From contig CM063254.1 in the NCBI GenBank assembly GCA_032158295.1, forward strand, positions 18,304,147 through 18,368,146: DNA of 64,000 nucleotides, in the 5' to 3' direction. A program made the translations under genes and the position numbers. Below, piece by piece: positions 34,383 through 45,900 of the stretch. Origin of the DNA: Pycnopodia helianthoides. Its lineage: Eukaryota > Echinodermata > Asteroidea > Forcipulatida > Asteriidae. The first letter of the stretch is position 1, and each line of letters begins with the position of its first letter. Under the pieces are notes generated by a model that was not told where the DNA came from, searched no databases, and was given only the letters and a program-made list of their open reading frames with translations.

Positions 34383-34878
34383 AAATATTTTTCCATAGTA
34401 GCTTTCTTTTAAATTGCTCTTTTTTTCATGTGGTTGTATAATTCGTATGTCTCAAATAAAAATGGCGCTTTATCAAAGCCCAGTGATATGCAACTGGCCT
34501 CGATTCAAACAGAACAGACAAATACACCAACATGCAGAGCATTATAGGCAAACTGACAGAAATACTGAACCAATCAAAGAACCATTACAAAATTTCGACC
34601 CGCTACTCTTGTGATTATGTGAAAAAGAACTAACCTTCTATATTGAGCTGAATACATACTGCTGAAAATATCTAAAATGATATCACAAACACCCAAATTG
34701 TCAACCCCGCAAATCGAGGACTTCTCTGTGTTCCCAGTTTTTTTTAGAGACGTATCCAACAGCTTCGTACACAAAAGCGAAGCAAGGACGTCCTCGCTCC
34801 GTCAAAACACCCCATTCCATTTTGTTTAAGTTTTCAATGTTTAGACACGCCCACACAGTATGGAAGACTATTATTATA

Positions 34879-35036
34879 CAAATAATGAATGTTTATGAGT
34901 GCAATGGTGCGCATATTTTCATGAGTTGAAAGATGGAATGTTCTTTTCAAAAGCGGAGCCGAGTTGAATGGAACATTCCATCTTTCAACGATTGAAAATA
35001 TTCTCACCATTGCACGAATGAACATTCATTATTTGT
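34879..35036. repeat. Long inverted repeat (arms about 64 bp)
   Basis: The left arm from CAAATAATGAATGTTTATGA to GAAAGATGGAATGTTC pairs with the right arm GAACATTCCATCTTTC ... GAACATTCATTATTTG. The loop is about 27 bases. Mismatches are few. Likely a foldback element. Confidence 0.85.
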
Positions 35037-35734
35037 TTTATATAACATCCAAGTAGAACTTTGTCATTTTGATTGGAGGATACAACTTTCAAAACAAAGC
35101 GTACAACATTTAATTGTGACCTTGCACCCATTTCTTTTGGTTCGGCTCGTTTGGATTCAACCGAGTGCAGACACGCGCACGGAATGATGTGGTACGCACC
35201 GTGCAATAGAACAAATCGGATGGAACGAAAAATGCACGGCGAATGACGTAGCGTGCAAGAGTACGTTTATTTGCTATCACGTGACGGACAATCCTCCAAT
35301 CAAATGGCAAGGATCTGCTTGGGCGTTATATAAAACAAACTATCCAAGATGCTCCAGATGGCCCTCAATGTCAGCTGGATGCAGGAAGTGACAGATGCCT
35401 GAGGAGCAACGCAGGGATGAGATTGTACGAAAATGAAAAATCCTGAATATTTGATAAATATTTCCTCTTGGCATGGAAACGAACCTCCCTAAATGTACAG
35501 GATGTTACATTGTTTATATTTATAAAAATTGGCTGTTAGGGGGAAAAAATAAATGTCTCTTAATGGCAACTAAAATACATCGACAAAACAAATGACGTAC
35601 ACCAACCAAGTTGTTCTCTGCACTCTTGTCAACCAGTTTCGTTAAAGTGGCTTTTAATCGACCATTTTTGGTTATATATTTTTTTTTATTAAACAAAGCT
35701 CTTAATGTGCAAATACTTATTGCTGGTAATCGAT

Positions 35735-35881
35735 GGGAGACTTTTGAACACTAGATGGCAGCAGGCATACCAGGTAACAATTACATTGTTTACGTAGTTC
35801 CAAGCATGCACACAATGCCAAAAAACAACCAAATTTTTACCTGGTAAGTCTGCTGCCACCTAGCGTCCCAAAAGTCCCCCA
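35735..35881. mobile_element. MITE with CTCF-like motifs in its inverted ends
   Basis: GGGAGACTTTTGAACACTAG and ATGGCAGCAG at the left mirror CTGCTGCCACCTAGCGTCCC and AAAAGTCCCCC at the right; arms about 45 bp. Each arm holds a match to the vertebrate CTCF core CCASYAGRKGGC. Confidence 0.75.
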
Positions 35882-36149
35882 TTATCATAAATTTGAACAA
35901 GACAGTTAATCAAAGGATGAACTGCCACTGAATCTGGCCGATCTCCAAGACAGTTGTGGTCCAGAGGGGTACCCCTTTCCCTGAAAATGCCTCCCTGGAT
36001 CCACCTTTTTTTTAACCCATGGAAATCAAGTTAAAGTAAAATCTAGGCTAGCGGCACCACCACGTTCACAAAGACCTCTTGCGTGTCCAACAGACACGGT
36101 TCTGTGTGCACACGATCCCCACCCACCTCTACCGGGATCCAGTTCCAGC

Positions 36150-36400
36150 TTCCAGTATCACTGAACAATCCCCAGCAGTGTTTCAGTCAAGACCTGGAAC
36201 TCTTGAGGCCAAGACCTCCCCCATCCGAGACCGAGACCAAGACCAAGACCAGCCCTCCCGAGACCGAGACTTTTTGCAGGCCGAGTGAACTGAGACGAGA
36301 CCCGAGACCGCAAAAAATCCCTCTCCAGACGATCTCGAGACCCACAACACTGATCCACAGTACTTTATACAGCATTATCCTGAACACAATCACATGGAGT
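36150..36400. repeat. Low-complexity (CCGAGAC)n-rich segment
   Basis: CGAGACCGAGACCAAGACCA and related GAGACC-type words repeat irregularly from 36220 to 36310. No coding support. Confidence 0.6.
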
Positions 36401-36530
36401 TGTTAAACCATCGATTCTTTTCAGAGCCACCACAACTCTGAGAGATTTAAGTGCACGGCGTTAACCTCAAACCTTTCTAGATTGCAGTTCCACCGTGCAA
36501 AGTTTCATCAAACTAATACTATGACTAGAT
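36400..36530 (+). repeat. Penelope-like 3' end fragment
   Basis: CATCGATTCTTTTCAGAGCC and CCACCGTGCAAAGTTTCATC parallel the fragment at 20650-20770. Confidence 0.4.
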
Positions 36531-36594
36531 AGATATACATATATTTCATGATTTTGGAGATGGTGGAAAATCGAACACAGGAATGCAATCAAAA

Positions 36595-36961
36595 TTAAAC
36601 CTGCTTATTTTTACGAGGGAACCGTCTGCGTTTTTTTCCCCTCTGCTTTCTGCCTCCTCCTCCTCCTCTACTTGCTTGGCCACCACGCCCTCTTTTAGAC
36701 GACGTGGTGGACCTGCGGCGTTTCCTGCTACCATTGGCTTTACTCTGAAACTGGTTTTGAAAGTTGATCAAATTCATCGGCTGCTTGCTGATTGGACGGA
36801 AAGCTTTGATGGGCGACTCGCTGACCATCGGATCGAGGATTGGGTCATCTGTTGCGGATAGGCTGCCATCCGACTCGGAGTCTTGTTCCCAATCCCCAGA
36901 TGGAAAATCCTCTATGAGGTCTCCAACATCATTTGAGGGTCCTGACTGGAACATGTCATTG
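36595..36961 (-). CDS. UIMC1: UIMC1 last exon (C-terminal motif and basic tail)
   Basis: After TAAAATAG it reads NDMFQSGPSNDVGDLIEDF, then SESPIKAFRPISKQ and NLINFQNQF, matching the human C-terminus, and a Gly/Arg/Lys-rich tail ending PRKNKQV with TAA at 36595-36597. This is the strongest single match to RAP80. Confidence 0.92.
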
Positions 36962-39900
36962 CTATTTTAAAAATTAAGAAATAATATGAATGTTAAAAGC
37001 TGTCCACTCTGTTGTTTCAAATCATGAAATTATTTTTGATAATTCTGGGTTGAACAAAACTGACTACAGTGGGACTTGATCCTGCGACCACCGGATTAAC
37101 GTGCCGGCGTTCTACCAACTGAGCCATCTAGCCCTGTGTTGGTGGTCTCCCTATTTTGTCATTATCTTTGTTCGGGGGTTCCCAGTCAGAAGCCATACAA
37201 CCCGTAACTGCTGTTTAGTCAGGGATCACACCCCAAGCTTACGATACAATCTGGACCCAAATTTCATAAAGCTGCTTAAGCACAAAAGGTAGCTATAAGC
37301 ACAACAAAATTATACTTACCAGAATAAGGTTACCAGCCAAAATACCATGTCAAATGTACAATTTGTGACTGGTATCCTGCTGATTTGTGCTTAGCAGAAA
37401 AATGTTAAGCAATATTTTCTGCTTAAGCAGCTCTATGAAATTGGGCCCTCGGAAGCAGAAGAAGAGGGGTTGGTGAAGGATAAAAGAAGTTCCCTGACAG
37501 AACCTAGTCACGGGCAGCTTGGTTGGGAATAGCACCCCCAAAACAACAACAATTTAAGAGAAGTGCAGTGCATTCATACAAGAGAGATGTAGACAGTCAT
37601 TACTCCGTGCTAGTCTCCCCACCAGCCGCTTTGCCCGTTGCTTTCTTGGACCGAAGTCCACGTTTCGGTTGGACAGCTTCCTGGGAATGGTCCGCCTCCT
37701 CAGCGCGGTCCATCTCATCTTGGACATGCTGAGCGTAGAGGCTTTTCGGTATTCTCTTATTGCAGAGGAAACAGCGTTCTGTATCTTCAACACTAGAGGT
37801 GTCCTCCCTGTTGTAAAGAACAAAACAAACTAAAGTTACCCTTAAGAAATCTTCTTTGATTTCTTCTCTTTATTTTGTTTGTTCAAGCACCTTGAGCATC
37901 TTATTGGTAAATACGTGCACTGTACGCGACTCCAATATTATAATTATTATTAAGCCAATACCGATTAGTAAATTATGAGCTTTTAGTAGAAACTGATACA
38001 CTTTGAGTAACATTTTGCTCTTCAGGGAAATTCGTTACAAGTGTTTGAAATGATTACCAAAGCAAGAACATAAAGCAGTCAATTGTTGGGACTTTTTTTA
38101 TCCACAAAATTAAACAACAGAAAATGAAAAAATGTAAAAATAGAAAACAATAAAAAAAAGAGTGGAACCCATAAACTGTGACATCACATTTTTATTACCA
38201 CAGAGCCTGGTAATTAGCCTTGATTGCAAGGCTGTGTAATAGTTTGCTTACTATAAAGCTAAAAATGTGCATAACCACAGCCACACGAATGCGATGCCCG
38301 AATGCAATGCAACTCCTGTTCCGGTCCCCCCGACTGTCTTTAAACAGCACACCACGCTCTCACCCAAGGAAGCACACAAACGCTCGTGTCCACAGTCCCA
38401 CACACACCGCTATTCCACACACCGCTATCGCCCACAATCCTAGCCCGTGAGCCGTAAGGCTCACAGCCTTGACGATCTTGTACACTTCCGGGTCTTGCGG
38501 TTAAGGTAATGAGTGCGCTCTTTGCATATCCACTCACCCCCCCATTTTCCACGGATTTGCGAAGAAAAACAATGAAACACATAAGACACTCGGTTTACAA
38601 GATCGTCAAGGCTGTGAGCCTGACGGCTCACGGGCTAGGATTGTGGGCGATAGCGGTGTGTGGAATAGCGGTGTGTGTGGGGGGCTGCGTACATTACATC
38701 ATAGAGGCGCTGTGTGTGTGTGCATGGTGAGAGTGCGGTGTGCTATTTTTTTTTAAGTCAGTCGGGGGACTGGGGTTGTATCGCATTCGGGCGGCTGAGG
38801 TTTTAGTATCCTTGCTCTATGGTTTTAGCTAGAGTACTTGTCTACACAGCCTTGATATCAAGGCTACCTGGTAATTGGTACACAGCTCAATGGAAGAAAA
38901 CATAAAAGCGACATTTTATGGACATTGCACATTACACAATTTTGATCAAATTAATGGTGATATAAAGAAAGCAGGCACATCTCAACACTTGTACAGCTGT
39001 TATTTACACAATTTCTTAATTTCATGGTATTCATAATAACAATGCAAAAAAACCAGTTAATGGGCTGGGCGTTTCGACCCTAGCAGAGTCTTTCTCGAAG
39101 GCTAAAAGAACAACACAACACACACAGACAGGTGTACTGGTGTAACAGAAGCAGTCAAGTGGAAAGAAAATGAAAAGAGAGAGAGAGGGGCAGAAAGCAC
39201 ACAGAAAAAGCAAGGGATGAACAATGAAGAAGGAGACAAGGGGGAGGGGGGTAGAGGGAAGGGGCTGGTTTAACCACAAGAGGCTGGAAACACAAAAGAC
39301 AACGTCAAAGGTACAAAGAGGGAGAAAAAAAATAATTAATTAGCGAATGAGACAGACTAACACGGGGGATATCTGTTGAAAAAGGAGAAGGCAAAGACAA
39401 AACGTTTAATAGTAATTTCCTTCGTGGATGTTCAGACCATGGGGTCAGACCATGAGGTGCCTTGGTTATCCACAGCTTCTCCCTACTCAGACGAACAGTC
39501 TCTCTGAGGTTACCTAGTGCCTCAATGCCTTGTAAACTCATTTCAGAAATGGAGTGATGATTAGAAAGATCGAAGTGATGTCCTGCGGGTGTATCCAGCT
39601 TTTGGTTGTTTGACTGTGGATCTACAATAACAAATGTAAAACGTCTTGACCATTGTAGTATCTCGCCTGGCATTGAATGCACCGGAATGCACAAAAATCA
39701 TTACTCACCGTTTGTTCACGTCTTGAAAGCGCTGCCGCTTCGCGGGCCTTTCTTGGACTCGTTTTCGCTTACGCCGGTACAAGTTGTTGTCTTCGACTAA
39801 CTGGAATAAAGAAGCGTTGAGGTGATCGTTGGATTCGGAGAAGCTCTCGCTGTTTTCTTCGTCCGAAATTGGAGTGGATCTTTTCAAAAAAGAGAAAATT

Positions 39901-42900
39901 GTCAAACAATTTCATTGGGTCGGCGTAGGCACAAAAAGTAGCTGAGCAAAATATCATTATGCTTACCAGCATAAGGTTACCAGCCAAAACATCGTGTCAC
40001 ATGTACCATTTGTGACTGGTATCCTGATCCTTTTTGCTTATAAGAAAATTGTTCAGCAACATTTCCTGCTTAAGCAGCTCTATGAAATGGGGCCCTGAAC
40101 ATTTTGATTTTATGGGTTCTCATAAAGCAAACATCCTTGTAGCTAGATCAAGTGGGAATCAAACCCACACTCCGATGATTCAGCCATCAGAACTTGAGTC
40201 CGATTTGAGGGTTGGGGTTTTTTGTTTGTTCGAGGAGGAGGGTTTCTGGCTTGGGGTGTGGCTGGGTTCTCATATTTTGGTTGGGAGTGTCTTACGTCGG
40301 ACAGTTCCTTGACGATTTGGAATTCAAAACTGAACTTGTGATCAAATTATGTCACTGTGCCCGACGCTATGCAAACTTAGCTAAGAAAAACCTTATCCCT
40401 CTACCTTTGCTCATCTGGAGGCCGTCTGCTCGAAGTAAATTCTTGTCTTCTCGACATGCTGCCCGATGGATCTGCAAACAACCCAAGGTGGTACAATTTT
40501 TAGAAATGATGTGCCACATCGAGTCATCTGTGTGGATTCTAAGAATTGTAATTTTAAATGTAAGGAAGAATTTGAGAAAAGATGCAACAGTCTTCATCAA
40601 ATTTAGCACACTGTCTCCTCATTAGCAGATTGATAGACTGTGCAATTTTCTTGAGTTACGAAAATGAGAAAACAAGTCGAACGAAGACATATTTTTTTTT
40701 CTCATGAAGTCAAATCTTCTTATAGGGTTCTATTTATAAAAAAAAGTTCTTGAAACTAAAAATAACCCTACAAATTTCAGTGTTTATATAATATAAATAA
40801 TTTACACTGAAACGGTCACAAGACCAAATCGGACCCTACAAATTTCAGTGTTTATATAATATAAATAATTTACACTGAAACGGTCACAAGACCAAATCGG
40901 ACCCTACAAATTTCAGTGTTTATATAATATAAATAATTTACACTGAAACGGTCACAAGACCAAATCGGACCCTACAAATTTCAGTGTTTATATAATATAA
41001 ATAATTTACACTGAAACGGTCACAAGACCAAATCGGACCCAACAAATTTCAGTGTTTATATAATATAAATAATTTACACTGAAACGGTCACAAGACCAAA
41101 TTGGACCCTACAAATTTCAGTGTTTATATAATATAAATAATTTACATTGAAACGGTCACAAGACCAAATCGACGAGGTGGTTTATTTGAGACAAGGGTGG
41201 CCGGGGAGCTAAGGTCATAGGGTCACAAAGGTAACTTACTCTCTTTCACAATCTTTGTGGCTATGCCTCGAACAGGTCTTCCTCCCTCTGCAGTATTTCT
41301 GACCTGAATCCTACAAATCGACAAAACAGTATTTCGTGACAAAAAAAGATAATAGAGACAAAAAGCCAGGCCTACAAGTACACAGAGGCCACTGAGGCCA
41401 TGGCTCTCTGCTGCCCCTGGCCTTGGCCTTGGTGCCCCTTAAAAAGTTTCCCATAGAATTATTACATTTTTCAATGGTAGTGCCCTTTGCAAAATGAAAA
41501 TGGCCTTGCCCTCTCAAAGATGAAATTGCAGGCCTGAGAAGCCAAGTTTTATATAGGCCTCGAAATAAAAAAAAATCAACAAATAATCAACACTATATTA
41601 TCAGATTTTATCAAAAACTGCAAGACAACAAAAGTATCAGTAGCTAATATTACATCAAATGAAAAATACATTTATTTATGTATGCATTAATTAATTCTAG
41701 TTGTGAAGCCAAGGATTCTCAGGAAAGTAAACTTAATCACTATGGTAACCTAGAACCTAGATGGAGAAAGGACAAAGAAGGAAGTTTCAGTTGAAGTTGT
41801 GAGGGGAAAACCCCAGAGAATTATTCCAGGGAAAAGCCACGCAAGCAGGTAGGGACTGAAAACCCAATCCACATAGAGCCCCCGGCGGGATTCAAACCGG
41901 GGTCCCAGAGGTGGAAGGCAACCCGTCTGCAAAAATGACAAAAACTTCCAATTAAAGTTACAATATGACTGAAAGCCGTCTAGGGACCTGGACTGAAGTT
42001 CTGGTGTGGGTTCGAATCTCAGTCATGACACTTGTGTCCTTGAGCAAGATACTTCACTATAATGGCTTCTCTTCACCCAGGAGTACTTAGGTTGAAGATG
42101 GTTCTTGTTTTTAATTTGTTAATAATGTAATAGAACATGAACATCACACCGTGACGGATTTGAGCGCCATACACAAAGCCACTCTGATTATCAGTATTAT
42201 TTTAATTAGTTGAACATAGAAAAATTGAGTAGAGCAGGATTTGAACCAACGACCTCCGGATTAACGTGCCGGCGCTCTACCAACTGAGCTATCTCGCCCT
42301 GTGTTGGCGGTCTCCTTATTTTGTCAATATCTTTGTTCGGGGGGTGCCAGTCAGAAGCCAAACAACTGTTAATTGCTGTGTAGCCAGAGATCACATCCAA
42401 GTTTGATAATTTTATTATCATTACAATTAAAATTGAAAAAAATACACAAATTTTAAGAAAGGAGAGGTCGCCACAATTTTCACCCTCAGCCAAGATACTC
42501 AGCCAAGATCCTCAGCGTCTGGCTTTTACAGTTAAAGTTATTTACATGATATAAAATACAATTCAAGTCAGTTAAAGTGTGTCCGGAATAGACAGTGATT
42601 AAGACAAGTCTTAGATTAGAGAGTGAAGTGTGCTAGAGAGACATTTCCAAAAAATGGCAGCACAAAATTCAAACACCCAAATTATTCAAAATTTAAAATT
42701 TATACAGTCAGTTTCCCTTGCAGTTCATTACTTTACATTTGTCCTACTAACAAATTTGACAAAAAAATGGCACAATAATTGATTTCAACTCTTGCACCAC
42801 TTGGGTTGTGTGAGCAGTTGTTGTTTGTAAAGCGTACACATTATGTTAATATCGGTAATAAAATCACAGAATTTGGACTCCCAAAATGTTGGACCACGGG

Positions 42901-45900
42901 CAGACAGTCGCTGCAAGGGGTCAGTGCAAGGGGTCAACTTATGTCAGGCAAGATATTTTGGTCCTTGGATGAAAGTAGGAACATCTTATAGAGTACAAGG
43001 GCTGACCTACATGCACACATGCAGGGTTTCTGCCCGCAGTGGTCGGTGCCGGAAAACCCGCCCGGCACTCAGGATTCACCCAACCACCACTGACAGAGTT
43101 TTCTGTGTTTCCAACCACCACACATTTTCCAATTTCCTTTTAAAGGTTTTCAACAAAATTTATAATTTGGTATTTACCAGTTAAAAATTTGTGTCCAAAG
43201 CACATGGTGTAGAATAGACTATTCAGGCCTTATTAATATATAAATAAAAAAAATGATATTTCCAAATAAGGGCAGAAAGAAAATCGGAAATCAGAGTAAA
43301 GTAGAAATATCATGCCTGATACTTGCAGGTGATTATAATAGGGGATTTTCTGATTGAGGAAGCTTCCTATCCCAAATGGAGAAGGGGACAGTCGGTTCCG
43401 GGCTAGAACCTCACCTGCGTTTTGGTTCCAGCGCTGTGCTAGGACCCGGTGCGGCATCATCACCGAGGGCATTGCTATCATTCAGAGAGCCAACGAGGCC
43501 TTTCCTTGTGGGGTGATGTCGTATCCCCCTTCTGCTCACAGGAACCTCTTGGGAGTCCGAGTCCTCGTCCTCCTGCCTGCTGTTCTCTGTCAGTTCAAAA
43601 AAACGGAATCAAATTTGATTTACAATACAATAGATAGTTCCCAGTAGACGTCATCTTTACGGGCAAATTGCATTTTGGCTTGCAGGTGCGTCAAATGCTC
43701 AACTTATTAACACAGCCGCGTTGTTCACTGACCAATCCTGCAATGAGTTTTGTGAAATGCGCGCGTGTTGCACGCCGTTCTCACACCAAACGCACGACTG
43801 TTTGTTCTAAACTGCCCGTAAAGATGGCCGATTTACGTCATACTGCAACCTATCTATATACGATACCATAACCCAAAATATGGGTCAGTCTTTAAATTTG
43901 GGGCAATCAGGCTGGTGTAGTGGTATCTTGCCTTGCCTTCCACCTCTGGGGACCCCGGTTCAAATCAAACCAGGGCACTACATGGATTGGGTTTTTCAGT
44001 CCCTGCCTGATTGCGTGGGTCTTCCCTGGAATATTTCTTTAGGGTTTTCCTCCCACACCTAAAACTGAAACTTCCTTCATTGTCTTCTCTCCAATGGGTT
44101 CGCTTTCTAAAGTTTGGCTTTACAACCAGAATTAATAAATGAAATGAAATGAAATTGTTTTTGTGGCAACCCTAGCCCTACAAATAGTGCCAATCTACTT
44201 CATATCCTAGGCTATAGGAAGTGAATTGGCACTATTCTGACCCTGAGCAGACCTTGCTTCAAACTTTCGTAATCAATCCATAACAATCTATGGTCTCTTT
44301 TTCAAACCCAAACCATTCGTGATTCCGCCTGAAAAAAGGTGTTACTTTAACGGAAGTCTTACTAACTTTATTTTTAGCAGGGCACACTTCGGAAGTTCAA
44401 AAAATGCGGAATTTGTCGAGGCGAAAATCTAATGAAGCAAAACATGCAACAATTGAATGCCTTTGGTCCTTCTTCATATGCTGTAAACACAAACAGGTTT
44501 GAAGGTCTGTCATTACGCTTCGCAGGGGACCGGGGACACCGTCTTCCGCAACACAATGGTTTCCCCAACGCACTGTCACACTACGTAGCTGTGCTCAGGC
44601 AGGTGGGCAGGGTTCTCCCCAAGCACAAGCTAGCGTATCCGGCCTGCACACGCAAACTGTGTGCCGATACGTGCAAGTTATTTCACCCGTACACAGAAGC
44701 ACAGAAGGTACTGGAATTTAAGGTCATAATCTCCCTTTTTTCCAAAGCGGGTTACGGTGTAATTCCCGACTCCACACCTTTGTCCTTCTCTTATACAAAT
44801 GTGGCATACAAGAATGGACAGGCTGCCACCATTTATTAATTGAGCGTTCCAGGATTCCAGCATACCATAGCAGGTTGTCGGCCGTGGCCTACGGGCCGAG
44901 GTCTCAAGATTCACATTGAATACATACTCGTTATTTTACTCACGCGAGAACAAATCTCGGTACATCTTATGAGAACCTTTGTTGTCTTTCTTTTGTCAAG
45001 TCGTGGTTTCCCTGTGGCGTATTTTCAAAGGAAAAGCATAACTACAGAAACTCTAAAAATGATCTGAAAATAATACTGGAGTAGAGACATGGAAAAACAT
45101 TTTAGAATAATGACCTGAAGTGGTTGAGGAGCGCTATTTATTCATCTCCTAAAACATGGTGTGGGGAGCGCAAAGGAGCGTGATCGCTCTGCGGCTCCTT
45201 AAAAATGAAGGACTGATGGTGGGAGGTCTGTGGCTATCACCTTGACCCAATCTTTCCCTTGTTGTTTGGGGTGGTTTTTTTTTTAAGAAGAAGGATGTTT
45301 CTTACCTTTTGGGGGTGGTGCTGGGGAAACGGGACCATTGCATCCTGATGCGTGCGCCTCTATACGATCAAGCGGGAACTGAACTCCACATAAAGGACAC
45401 TCCATACCAATCTGTGGAAAATGGATTGAAAAATTATATGTACATTTTATATATACAGGACTTGATTAAATTGTTCTATATTTCTGGTAATGAAACCAAA
45501 GATGCCTCATATTAAGTGAACTTAATCACTGCAGCTCGCAAGCCTGAGGAAACCTGTAAACAAGGGTGCTTGCTATGTGAACCAGAAACACAGGGGTTCA
45601 CCCCTACTCATTCAAGATAAGTTTTCTAGATTCTTTTACATGTGTGTGCACTAACAATTCTAGTACAGGGACCAAGGGCTTAATGTCCCATTTGAAGGAC
45701 AGAGCAATTATGTTAAAGTTTCTTGCTCAAAGACACAGGTGTCACGACCGGGACTCGAACCCACACTCTGCTGATAAGAAACACCAGAGCCTGAGTCTGG
45801 TGCTCTTCACCACTCGGCCATGACATGCCTTAACACTTACTGGTAGGTTCCCCCCACCTTGCTTTTGCCATTGTTTGTCAGGTTTCCTTTGTAAAGATTT

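Noticed and set aside
42225..42300. A tRNA gene on the minus strand (A and B boxes, cloverleaf-like)
   Set aside because: At least five similar copies with the same non-tRNA flanks, and an irregular anticodon arm. SINE family A.
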